This document shows, in pieces, positions 1 to 6,997 of a DNA stretch of 14,984 nucleotides. The stretch spans positions 1 through 14,984 of the forward strand of contig JAYUOV010000127.1 of the NCBI GenBank assembly GCA_043760535.1. Direction: 5' to 3'. The notes beneath the pieces are model-generated. The model ran no database searches. It saw only the letters and a list, made by a program, of their open reading frames with translations, and was not told the DNA's origin. A program made the translations under genes and the position numbers. Source of the stretch: JAZKFT01 sp043760535 (GTDB lineage Bacteria; Bacteroidota; Bacteroidia; Chitinophagales; Chitinophagaceae). Within the stretch, counting starts at the first letter, position 1, and each line of letters begins with the position of its first letter.

Positions 1-115
1 ATTTGCGAAGCAGGGGTGCTATTTTTTTATGTAGCGGCTGGGGATTTTTGTTTTTTTTACCGTTTTCTTTTAGTGTGTAGGTTTCTATAATGGCCGTCAG
101 TCCTTCAAAGTTCAT
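1..115 (-). CDS. Possible partial reading frame at left window edge, unidentified
   Basis: On the minus strand an ATG at 115-113 opens a frame that stays open to the window edge (38 codons). It starts MNFEGLTAIIETYTLKENGK and is lysine/asparagine rich. The frame is also open upstream of the ATG to about position 180. That upstream part reads RIKIKFLLTYFYLATIV, which could be the frameshifted tail of the neighbouring transposase relic. The frame crosses a 19-bp sequence (24-42) that recurs in non-coding DNA at 6424-6442. That argues that at least the end of the frame is intergenic repeat, not protein. I do not recognise a family, and it may be non-coding. Confidence 0.2.
   Translation of the reverse strand, partial: MNFEGLTAIIETYTLKENGKKNKNPQPLHKKIAPLLRK
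24..42. repeat. 19-bp dispersed direct repeat, copy 1
   Basis: TTTTTATGTAGCGGCTGGG occurs here and again, identically and in the same orientation, at 6424-6442. A diverged version (TTTTTGTATATAGCTGCCGGG-like) lies at 6380-6400. Both sites are in gene-poor DNA beside decayed genes, which suggests a family of short dispersed intergenic repeats. Copy number elsewhere in the genome cannot be seen. Confidence 0.6.
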
Positions 116-165
116 TATATGCAGCCGTACAATGGTGGCCAAATAAAAATAAGTGAGTAAAAATT

Positions 166-423
166 TTATTTTAATTCTTTAAAGAAGGTTTCGATTTGCA
201 AGCGGTTTTGATGAATGGCCAGTATTCTAAAAGTACTCAGCTTAAAATTGTTAGTGATTTTCACAAATGTCTGGTTGTTTTTTTTTGAAAACAAGGCCAG
301 CTTTATTAAAAAATCATCTCGGAAAACCATGTTATAAAATCTATCACTACTGAAACATAAGCTATCAATGTTGGGCAAATGAAAACTGCTTTTTGAGTTT
401 GCATTTTTTTGAACGGATAACAA
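166..423 (-). pseudogene. IS4-type transposase remnant (C-terminal catalytic-Glu region)
   Basis: The last ~45 codons of this 85-codon frame (about 166-300) read like the third catalytic block of IS4-family DDE transposases: a TFVKITNNFKLS stretch, then AIHQNRLQIETFFKELK. This corresponds to the family's 'TNN...L...I...Y+NRWQIE.FFK.IKQ' signature. The catalytic Glu would be the E of QIE, codon at 190-192. The usually conserved Trp of NRWQIE is Leu here. The first ~30 residues have no recognisable similarity, the N-terminal DD residues are absent, and the frame stops right after FFKELK where intact enzymes continue for another 50-100 residues. A neighbouring frame begins RIK, which may be a frameshifted continuation. 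No inverted repeats or target duplication were found. Family assignment is from memory of the motif. I am fairly sure it is a relic and less sure of the exact IS group. Confidence 0.5.
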
Positions 424-600
424 ATGAATAACATTAGCAAAATTTTAAAAACTACTATGGTGTTGTGGTTTATTCGGATTTTGTTCTATAATTAATATTA
501 TGTTAAGTATAAAATTTTATCATGTTCAAGAGGTTTATACACATGTTCACATTTAGCTAATAACAGCAAAAGTTGTAAGTTTAAAATTGTTTAATATCCC

Positions 601-608
601 TATCTTTG
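601..608 (+). promoter_or_regulatory. Bacteroidota-type -7 box ahead of rpoC
   Basis: TATCTTTG matches the Bacteroidota sigma-A -7 consensus TAnnTTTG exactly. It lies 63 bases before the rpoC ATG, giving a predicted 5' leader of about 55 bases. The -33 element is weak: the nearest TTG (573-575) is 25 bases upstream, a little far. With no rpoB directly upstream, rpoC needs its own promoter, which makes this box more credible. The leader has no Shine-Dalgarno sequence, as is common in this phylum. Confidence 0.45.
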
Positions 609-671
609 ACGACTTAAATTTGGGTAATTATGTATTTCCCACCTCCTATTGTCAATTCTCTTATATAAAAT

Positions 672-3600
672 ATGAAGAAAGAAAATCGTCCAAAAGCAGC
701 ATTTTCAAAAATTACGATTGGCCTTGCTTCACCAGATACCATCCTTGAAAGGAGTTATGGTGAAGTATTGAAGCCGGAAACCATTAACTATCGTACATAC
801 AAACCTGAACGTGATGGGTTGTTTTGCGAAAGAATTTTTGGTCCGGTAAAAGACTACGAGTGTGCTTGTGGCAAATACAAGCGTATTCGTTACAAGGGTA
901 TTGTTTGCGACCGTTGCGGTGTGGAAGTAACGGAGAAAAAAGTACGTCGTGAACGTATGGGCCACATCAAGTTAGTAGTGCCTGTTGTACATATATGGTA
1001 CTTTAAATCTTTGCCTAACAAAATTGGGTACCTACTTGGCATGAGTTCTAAGAAATTAGAAAGCATCGTTTACTACGAACGTTATGTGGTAATACAAGGT
1101 GGTATAAAAGAAACCCTGAAAATGGGTGACTTATTAACCGAAGAAGAGTATTTGGATATAATAGATAATTTACCTAAAGATAACCAATACTTACCCGATG
1201 ATGATCCACAGAAATTCCTTGCAAAAATGGGTGCTGAATCAGTACACGATTTATTGCAACGTATTGATTTAGATCAATTAAGTTACGATTTGCGCAATCA
1301 GGCTGCAAGAGAAACTTCGCAACAACGTAAAGCAGATGCCCTCAAACGTTTAAGCGTAGTGGAAGCTTTCCGTGATGCGAATAAACGTATTACCAACCGC
1401 CCAGAATGGATGGTAATGCAGTACATACCAGTGATACCACCAGAACTTCGTCCTTTGGTTCCATTAGATGGTGGTCGTTTTGCATCTTCCGATTTGAACG
1501 ATTTATATCGCCGTGTTATTATTCGCAACAATCGCCTAAAGCGTTTGATGGAAATTAAAGCACCAGAGGTGATTTTACGTAATGAGAAACGTATGTTGCA
1601 AGAAGCTATTGATAGCTTGTTCGACAACAGCCGTAAATCAAATGCCGTAAAAGCAGAAGGTGGACGTGCATTGAAATCTTTAAGCGATATCCTTAAAGGT
1701 AAGCAAGGTCGTTTCCGCCAGAATTTATTGGGTAAACGTGTGGATTACTCAGGTCGTTCTGTAATTGTGGTAGGACCAGAATTGAAAATACATGAGTGCG
1801 GGTTACCAAAAGATATGGCTGCAGAACTTTTCAAGCCGTTTATCATCCGCAAACTAATAGAAAGAGGTATAGTAAAAACGGTAAAATCTGCCCGCAAACT
1901 GGTAGATAGAAAAGAAGCTGTGGTTTGGGATATTCTGGAGAATATTTTGAAAGGACACCCCATCATGCTGAACCGTGCCCCTACCCTTCACCGTTTGTCT
2001 ATCCAGGCTTTCCAACCTAAATTAATTGAAGGGAAAGCGATTCAATTGCACCCGTTGGTGACGGCTGCCTTTAATGCGGATTTCGATGGTGATCAAATGG
2101 CTGTTCACGTACCACTCAGCAATGCTGCTGTATTGGAAGCCCAGTTGCTGATGCTTTCTTCTCACAACATTTTGAACCCACAGAATGGTACACCTATTAC
2201 TTTGCCTTCTCAGGACATGGTATTGGGACTTTACTACATTACCAAGCCTAAGAAAAGCACCGAAACTGAAAAAGTAAAAGGTGAAGGCCGGGCTTTTTAC
2301 AGTGCCGAAGAGGTGATTATAGCGTACAACGAAAAGCAGGTTGATCTTCATGCTCCCATCCGTGTACGTGTAAATATGCGTACCAAAGATGGTAGCCTTG
2401 AAAGGAAACTTATAGAAACAACTGTTGGACGGATTCTTTTTAACCAGTTTGTTCCTGCGGAGGTTGGATATATTAATGCACTTCTTACTAAGAAATCACT
2501 TCGTGAAATCATTGGTGATATCATTAAATACTCCAATATTCCAAAAACGGCTAAGTTTCTTGATGAAATCAAAACTCTTGGTTTCCGAATGGCCTTTAAA
2601 GGTGGATTGTCTTTTAATATTAATGATCTATTGGTTCCGGATATTAAGGAGCAACTGATTACCAATGCCAAAAAAGAGGTAGATGAAGTTTGGGATATTT
2701 ACAACAATGGTTTCATTACTAACAACGAACGTTACAATCAGATTGTAGATATTTGGAGTCGTGTGGATACTCGTATAACAGAAACATTGATTCATAACAT
2801 GGCTACTGATAAGCAAGGGTTTAACAGCGTGTACATGATGCTAGACAGTGGAGCCCGTGGTAGCAAGCAGCAGGTAAAACAGCTTGCCGGTATCAGGGGA
2901 TTGATGGCCAAGCCACGTAAATCCGGTTCTACAGGAAGTGAGATTATTGAAAACCCAATTCTTTCGAACTTCAAAAATGGATTGAATGTATTGGATTACT
3001 TTATCTCTACCCACGGTGCCCGTAAAGGTTTGGCGGATACGGCACTTAAAACTGCCGATGCCGGTTACCTTACTCGCAGGTTGGTGGATGTATCGCAGGA
3101 CGTGGTGATATTAGATGAGGATTGTGGAACATTACGTGGAACTGCAACAAGCGCATTAAAAGATAACGAAGACATCGTAGAACCATTGATAGATCGTATT
3201 GTGGGTCGTGTATCACTTCACGATGTATTTAACCCGGTTACAGATGAATTATTAGTAACTGCTAATCAGGAAATTACTGAAGATATTGCCAAGGCAATAG
3301 ATGATGCAGGTATTGAAACAGTAGAAATAAGAAGTGTATTAACCTGCGAAAGTAAGCGTGGTGTATGTGTACTTTGTTATGGTAAAAACCTAGCATCGGG
3401 CAACACTGCTCAACGAGGTGACGCTGTTGGAATCATTGCAGCCCAGTCTATTGGTGAGCCAGGTACACAGCTAACACTTCGTACCTTCCACGTGGGTGGT
3501 GTGGCCGGTTCTGCTTCGGTAGAATCTACCTTGCCATCTAAGTTCGACGGTACTGCACAATTTGATGGTTTAAGAACGGTAGCAAGCACCAACGGACAGG

Positions 3601-4952
3601 GTGATAAAGTACAGATTGTAATAGGCCGTACCGGTGAGATGAGGATCATGGACGAGAAGAACGACCGCTTACTGATTACCCATAACGTCCCTTATGGTGC
3701 TACATTGCTGGTTAAAAACGGACAGAAAATTAAGAAAGGCGATAACCTCTGCAGTTGGGATCCATATAACAATGTGATTGTGGCCGAGCAGGCAGGTACT
3801 ATTAAATACGATGCCTTGATAGAAAGTATCACTTACCGTGAGGAAAGTGATGACCAGACAGGTCACCGTGAAAAAGTGGTTATTGAAACGAAGGATAAAA
3901 CCAAACTACCTGCAATTATTGTAGAAGGTAAGGATGTAAAAATGTATAACCTCCCGGTTGGTAGCCATATTGGTGTGGAAGCTGAGGAAGAAGTACAGCC
4001 GGGTCAGGTGTTGGTAAAAATTCCTCGTATCCTTGGTAAACTCCGTGATATCACGGGTGGTTTGCCACGTGTAACCGAGTTGTTTGAAGCCCGTAACCCT
4101 GGTAACCCTGCTATCGTTTCTGAGATTGATGGTGTGGTAACTTTCGGAGCCATTAAACGTGGTAACCGTGAGATCATTATTGAAGCTAAAGATGGTATCA
4201 TTAAAAAATACCTCATTCCGCTTACCCGTCAAATCCTGGTTCAGGACAGCGATTTCGTAAAAGCTGGTACTGCCATGAGTGATGGACAAACTGCACCTGC
4301 TGATATTCTTTCTATAAAAGGACCGTTTGCCGTTCAGGAATATGTGGTGAATGAAATTCAGGAAGTATATCGTTTACAGGGTGTTAAGATCAATGATAAA
4401 CACGTGGAAGTGATAGTTCGTCAGATGATGAAAAAGGTAGAAATCGTTGAAGCTGGTGATACCAAATTCCTGGAAGAGGATCTGGAGGATCGTTGGGACT
4501 TTAACGAGGAGAACGATTTTATCTATGATAAAAAAGTAATAACCGACAGTGGCGAAAGCACTAAAATGCGTCCTGGCCAAATCGTTAGCCTTCGTGAATT
4601 ACGCGAAGAGAATTCTATCCTTCGCCGTGCTGATAAAAAGCTAATGGAATTCCGTGATGCACAGCCTGCCACAAGTCGCCCTGTGTTACTCGGTATTACC
4701 AAAGCTTCATTAGGTGTACCAAGCTGGATCTCTGCAGCATCCTTCCAGGAAACTACGAAGGTGTTGAGTGTAGCTGCTATCAATGGTAAAACCGATGATA
4801 TGCTTGGATTGAAAGAGAACGTTATCACTGGTCATGCCATCCCTGCCGGTACCGGCATGAGGGATTTTGACAACCTGATTGTAGGTAGCAAAGCAGAATA
4901 TGAATTGCTGGCTACTACGAGGGAGGCGATGAACTTTGATGAGGAGGAATAA
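672..4952 (+). CDS. rpoC: DNA-directed RNA polymerase subunit beta'
   Basis: This is the largest catalytic-clamp subunit of the core RNA polymerase (alpha2-beta-beta'-omega) that makes all cellular RNA in the cytoplasm. The N-terminal zinc-binding domain has C64, C66, C79 and C82. The absolutely conserved active-site loop NADFDGD is at residues 468-474, with D470, D472 and D474 holding the catalytic Mg2+. The bridge helix includes HGARKGL at 781-787. The second zinc site is C818, C892, C899 and C902. The trigger loop begins near residue 920 (GIIAAQSIGEPGTQLTLRT). The length of 1426 aa is normal for Bacteroidota. The start ATG gives the expected N-terminus, with the clamp-region motif CDRCGVEV downstream. 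The gene is intact, with no frameshift. It stands alone: rpoB is not in the 671 bases upstream, where a transposase relic lies instead, so it is probably transcribed from the TATCTTTG box at 601-608. It ends 38 bases before a strong terminator. Confidence 0.99.
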   Translation: MKKENRPKAAFSKITIGLASPDTILERSYGEVLKPETINYRTYKPERDGLFCERIFGPVKDYECACGKYKRIRYKGIVCDRCGVEVTEKKVRRERMGHIKLVVPVVHIWYFKSLPNKIGYLLGMSSKKLESIVYYERYVVIQGGIKETLKMGDLLTEEEYLDIIDNLPKDNQYLPDDDPQKFLAKMGAESVHDLLQRIDLDQLSYDLRNQAARETSQQRKADALKRLSVVEAFRDANKRITNRPEWMVMQYIPVIPPELRPLVPLDGGRFASSDLNDLYRRVIIRNNRLKRLMEIKAPEVILRNEKRMLQEAIDSLFDNSRKSNAVKAEGGRALKSLSDILKGKQGRFRQNLLGKRVDYSGRSVIVVGPELKIHECGLPKDMAAELFKPFIIRKLIERGIVKTVKSARKLVDRKEAVVWDILENILKGHPIMLNRAPTLHRLSIQAFQPKLIEGKAIQLHPLVTAAFNADFDGDQMAVHVPLSNAAVLEAQLLMLSSHNILNPQNGTPITLPSQDMVLGLYYITKPKKSTETEKVKGEGRAFYSAEEVIIAYNEKQVDLHAPIRVRVNMRTKDGSLERKLIETTVGRILFNQFVPAEVGYINALLTKKSLREIIGDIIKYSNIPKTAKFLDEIKTLGFRMAFKGGLSFNINDLLVPDIKEQLITNAKKEVDEVWDIYNNGFITNNERYNQIVDIWSRVDTRITETLIHNMATDKQGFNSVYMMLDSGARGSKQQVKQLAGIRGLMAKPRKSGSTGSEIIENPILSNFKNGLNVLDYFISTHGARKGLADTALKTADAGYLTRRLVDVSQDVVILDEDCGTLRGTATSALKDNEDIVEPLIDRIVGRVSLHDVFNPVTDELLVTANQEITEDIAKAIDDAGIETVEIRSVLTCESKRGVCVLCYGKNLASGNTAQRGDAVGIIAAQSIGEPGTQLTLRTFHVGGVAGSASVESTLPSKFDGTAQFDGLRTVASTNGQGDKVQIVIGRTGEMRIMDEKNDRLLITHNVPYGATLLVKNGQKIKKGDNLCSWDPYNNVIVAEQAGTIKYDALIESITYREESDDQTGHREKVVIETKDKTKLPAIIVEGKDVKMYNLPVGSHIGVEAEEEVQPGQVLVKIPRILGKLRDITGGLPRVTELFEARNPGNPAIVSEIDGVVTFGAIKRGNREIIIEAKDGIIKKYLIPLTRQILVQDSDFVKAGTAMSDGQTAPADILSIKGPFAVQEYVVNEIQEVYRLQGVKINDKHVEVIVRQMMKKVEIVEAGDTKFLEEDLEDRWDFNEENDFIYDKKVITDSGESTKMRPGQIVSLRELREENSILRRADKKLMEFRDAQPATSRPVLLGITKASLGVPSWISAASFQETTKVLSVAAINGKTDDMLGLKENVITGHAIPAGTGMRDFDNLIVGSKAEYELLATTREAMNFDEEE

Positions 4953-4990
4953 GAAAGATTATCAGATAAGAGATATTATTACAAAGAAGT

Positions 4991-5017
4991 AGCCCCGCAG
5001 AGATGTGGGGCTTTTTT
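4991..5017 (+). terminator. Rho-independent terminator of rpoC
   Basis: The 8-bp stem AGCCCCGC / GTGGGGCT (one G-T wobble) has the six-base loop AGAGAT and is followed by a run of T (5012-5017). It lies 38 bases after the rpoC stop, the expected place for the end of that transcript. A decayed near-copy is present at 6691-6715. Confidence 0.9.
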
Positions 5018-5071
5018 GTAGCTCATCATGTCTCAAATAATACCAATTGGAAGTTTACATTGTCCAATCTT

Positions 5072-5316
5072 AGAACTCCTTACCCTTTGATCTGAAACAG
5101 CTTATTATTCGCAGTCTAAAAAGCCGGATAGTAGCAGCCAGTTGAACGGAGTCCCGGAATGCTACGGGATTTACAACGTTCGCCAATGTCGCTCTATCAG
5201 GGCACAGCTTTCGCTGGGTACTCCCCGAAATAATCCACCGATATTCATCGGGGCAGGCGGGGCAGGCAAAAAAAGAAAAACTACGCAATCAAAACTACGG
5301 GGGGGTAAGGAGTTCT
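5072..5316. repeat. 245-bp element bounded by 14-bp perfect inverted repeats
   Basis: AGAACTCCTTACCC (5072-5085) is repeated perfectly in reverse complement as GGGTAAGGAGTTCT (5303-5316). The interior is richer in GC than the flanks. It contains a CCCCGA/TCGGGG hairpin arm pair (5223-5228, 5248-5253), a CCCG...CGGG palindrome near 5153-5168 and a perfect tandem GGGGCAGGC x2 (5250-5267). No credible protein is encoded: a 72-codon minus-strand frame crosses it but has repeat-derived composition. No clear target-site duplication flanks it. The right boundary coincides with the point where the helicase relic loses its recognisable sequence, so the element, or a deletion at it, ended that gene. 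It could be a MITE-like non-autonomous element or a dispersed intergenic repeat. I cannot tell which without other copies. Confidence 0.55.
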
Positions 5317-5838
5317 GAATAGTTGTAGGTTACTTTGGTAAATTTCGCCTCATCTTCCGGTACTAATACCGGCACACTATCACCTCTAAAATAGGAACCT
5401 GTTATGAATACTACATGTGCATTGCTTTGCTGCATTGTTCCGCGTAGCAATTCTCCCAGCCTGCTATCCACATCTGCAGATACATGGTGAAACTCTTCAA
5501 TAGCTAGTAGTATATCGTTAAAGGCAGTGGTTTCCAGTTCTTCAAACGCAAAGCGAAGGGTGGCATGAGTACAAATCAATATTTGCTCCTCATGGCCATA
5601 AAGTTTTTAAAAGCCTGCACCTTGCTGATGCTGCCATCGGTGCTGGGTGTACAAAGATTATACGCATCGTTCGGTTCCCAATTGGCAAAAAAAACAAAGT
5701 CTTTTAAGTTGGTTTTTCTAAACGAGCCACCAATGGCTTTTTCAGGTACGGCTTTTCTCCTCTCAGAAGAGTGTCGAGGAATAATAATTGAGTCGGTGTC
5801 TTCATGAGCGGAAAAATAGAATTTATGAGGTTTGGTGC
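5317..5838 (-). pseudogene. DEAD/DEAH-type helicase fragment, frameshifted and truncated at both ends
   Basis: Two minus-strand frames read as one protein if joined. The first (about 5833 down to 5576) starts KPHKFYFSAHEDTDS and ends KNFMAMRSKY followed by a stop. The second (5579 down to about 5317) begins with the continuing LICTHATLRFAFEE and ends KVTYNY. Restoring the frame at about 5577-5584 (a net one-base loss, mod 3) gives a continuous ~170-residue stretch. It resembles the middle of the ATPase core of Bacteroidota superfamily 2 helicases associated with restriction-like loci. Motif II is visible as LLAIEEFHH, where the family has DEFH or DEAH, so the Walker B Asp is replaced by Glu. 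Motif III is visible as FITGSYF. Walker A and the C-terminal RecA lobe are missing. The fragment abuts the methyltransferase relic upstream, with no start codon of its own, and the inverted-repeat element downstream. Family recognition is from memory; the frameshift and truncation are visible directly. Confidence 0.55.
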
Positions 5839-6239
5839 TGTGCTTTTTCCATACCGGCCCATGGCAAACAGAAATCGTACTGTTTGGCAAGTTCAGTAAT
5901 GGGCGTATCTAAGCGGTCTTTGGTTTTGGTATCTATAGCTAGCAGGGTTTCGTAATTGGTAACTACTATAAAGCGTGGGTTATTTTTGGTTATGCCATCA
6001 TGCAGTAGTATAGCTTCAAAAACTTCGTGCAGGTTTTCATCTAATACGGGTTTAAAAAAAAGGGTTTTCTTCCACAGTAATTCACCTTCGGTTTTAGCAA
6101 GGTTCATGGTGCCCTTTTGCAGCCTTGCAGTAATGCTTTTGGGGGTACTGTAGGCCAGTAGTAAATCGTAGATAAAAGTTTCGGGGTTAATAGCATTGGT
6201 AAGTAATTGCAGGTTGTTTTCTATTTGGGCTATGTTCAT
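5823..6239 (-). pseudogene. N-terminal fragment of a large DNA methyltransferase/restriction-type protein
   Basis: This is an open frame of 138 codons from an ATG at 6239 to a stop at 5823. It starts MNIAQIENNLQLLTNAINPE and contains NPRFIVVTNYETLLAIDTKT (88-107) and YDFCLPWAGMEKAQHQ (121-136). It resembles the N-terminal region of the ~1000-residue class I SAM-dependent DNA methyltransferases of type IIG/Eco57I-like or related restriction systems in Bacteroidota. That region is the restriction/targeting part preceding the methylase core. No SAM-binding or NPPY motif is present. The similarity ends at AQHQ, and two codons later the frame stops inside sequence that in another frame is helicase. 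A deletion therefore appears to have joined the two genes at about 5829-5838. It might still be translated as a short protein, but not as an active methyltransferase. The assignment is from memory of the family and is moderately confident. Confidence 0.5.
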
Positions 6240-6423
6240 TGGGTTGCGTAAGGTGTTGGCAATTTTTTTAAAAATAAAAATAAGCCATTTGGAATATTGG
6301 CTGGCAAAGGGAAATGGAGAATGGTAGGTTTATTAGTAGTATATCGGTTTGCCCAAAACAGCCTGTGTTGGGCAAAGGCTTTTTGTATATAGCTGCCGGG
6401 TTTCTTGTTTTCAGGAAAGGTTG

Positions 6424-6442
6424 TTTTTATGTAGCGGCTGGG
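6424..6442. repeat. 19-bp dispersed direct repeat, copy 2
   Basis: Identical to 24-42. A related, diverged unit lies 44 bases upstream at 6380-6400 (with TATATAGCTGCCGGG for TATGTAGCGGCTGGG), so the repeat sits here as an imperfect tandem pair. It is bracketed by the arms CAGGAAA and TTTCCTG. Confidence 0.6.
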
Positions 6443-6690
6443 TTTCCTGCCTGTCAACGCCAGTTAATGCTAGTTTTTCAAGTTAATGGGTACATAGGAG
6501 CCTGCTTTTTTTGTTAGTGGTTGCTATAGTAAAACAAGTAACAAACCTGCACCGGCCGGGAGGCAGGCGCCAGTACAAGAAACTATTGTTAAATCCATTC
6601 TACCAAAATGTTACAGCTCCCTAAGCCGTGGTTTGCTATTAAAAGAAATAAAAAAAACTTCCACATAAGAAATAATGGTAAAAAAGACAT

Positions 6691-6715
6691 AGCACAGCAG
6701 AAATGCGGGGCTTTC
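6691..6715 (+). terminator. Decayed terminator-like hairpin resembling that of rpoC
   Basis: AGCACAGC-AGAAAT-GCGGGGCT followed by TTT closely matches the rpoC terminator (AGCCCCGC-AGAGAT-GTGGGGCT). Two C-to-A differences in the left arm break the centre of the stem. No intact gene ends just upstream on either strand, so it is probably a non-functional remnant or a copy of a terminator-bearing repeat. Confidence 0.35.
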
Positions 6716-6812
6716 TCTTGGAATTATATTTTGAGAAAAACATCCCAACATGGTTCTCGAATTCCAAAATACCTATTCGGCTACGTTAAATATTCCGGAT
6801 AGTTACTTCTAC

Positions 6813-6854
6813 CCTACCTAAAAAAACCTTCACCGTTTTCTAGGTAGGTTTTTT
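6813..6854 (+). terminator. Stem-loop with T-run, possible terminator
   Basis: A perfect 8-bp stem CCTACCTA (6813-6820) / TAGGTAGG (6841-6848) with a 20-base loop is followed by six T (6849-6854). An alternative pairing AAAAAACC / GGTTTTTT (6821-6828, 6847-6854) would give a terminator that works in either direction. No gene that it would terminate remains upstream. It may belong to a deleted gene or insulate accD. Confidence 0.5.
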
Positions 6855-6997
6855 ATATTTGATGGCAAAACCCGAGGCGTATAAAAAATTATAAGCCGAT
6901 GGCGAACAAGCATACATTATTTACTATAGAAAAGAAAAGCCCTTTATTTGCATTTCTTTAATACATGCCATTTATTTGGCAAAAAGAAATAAAGACC

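Larger units (their letters stand above)
6240..6964. other. Gene-less region with repeats and hairpins between relics and accD
   Basis: About 725 bases hold no credible gene; the short frames here have no recognisable sequence. Visible structure: an imperfect inverted repeat GCCCAAAACA / TGTGTTGGGC with a three-base loop (6351-6373); the second copy of the 19-bp dispersed repeat (6424-6442) and its diverged form (6380-6400); an inverted repeat CAGGAAA / TTTCCTG (6412-6418, 6443-6449) bracketing that copy; a GC-rich patch with the palindrome CCGGCCGG near 6553-6560; a decayed terminator-like hairpin (6691-6715); and a stem plus T-run (6813-6854). It probably combines debris from the lost locus with the accD upstream region. 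No good TAnnTTTG box was found ahead of accD. Confidence 0.6.

Noticed and set aside
5070..5288. 72-codon minus-strand frame (contains ACPACPDEYRW) inside the inverted-repeat element
   Set aside because: It follows the repeat's own tandem and palindromic sequence, has no start signal or recognised family, and such frames arise from GC-rich intergenic repeats.
5823..6239. Active small protein or antitoxin-like gene
   Set aside because: The sequence looks like the front of a much larger methyltransferase-type protein and ends where it runs into helicase sequence, so truncation explains it better.
6236..6457. 73-codon minus-strand frame upstream of the methyltransferase relic
   Set aside because: It spans the dispersed repeats and hairpins. 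Its sequence is what those repeats give when translated.
6541..6580. GC-rich palindromic patch (CCGGCCGG) as a recombination or attachment site
   Set aside because: It is short, with no flanking duplication, integrase or tRNA nearby. It fits the local repeat debris.
6608..6802. 64-codon plus-strand frame upstream of accD
   Set aside because: It runs across the decayed terminator hairpin, is rich in Lys/Asn from AT-rich sequence, and has no recognisable domain.
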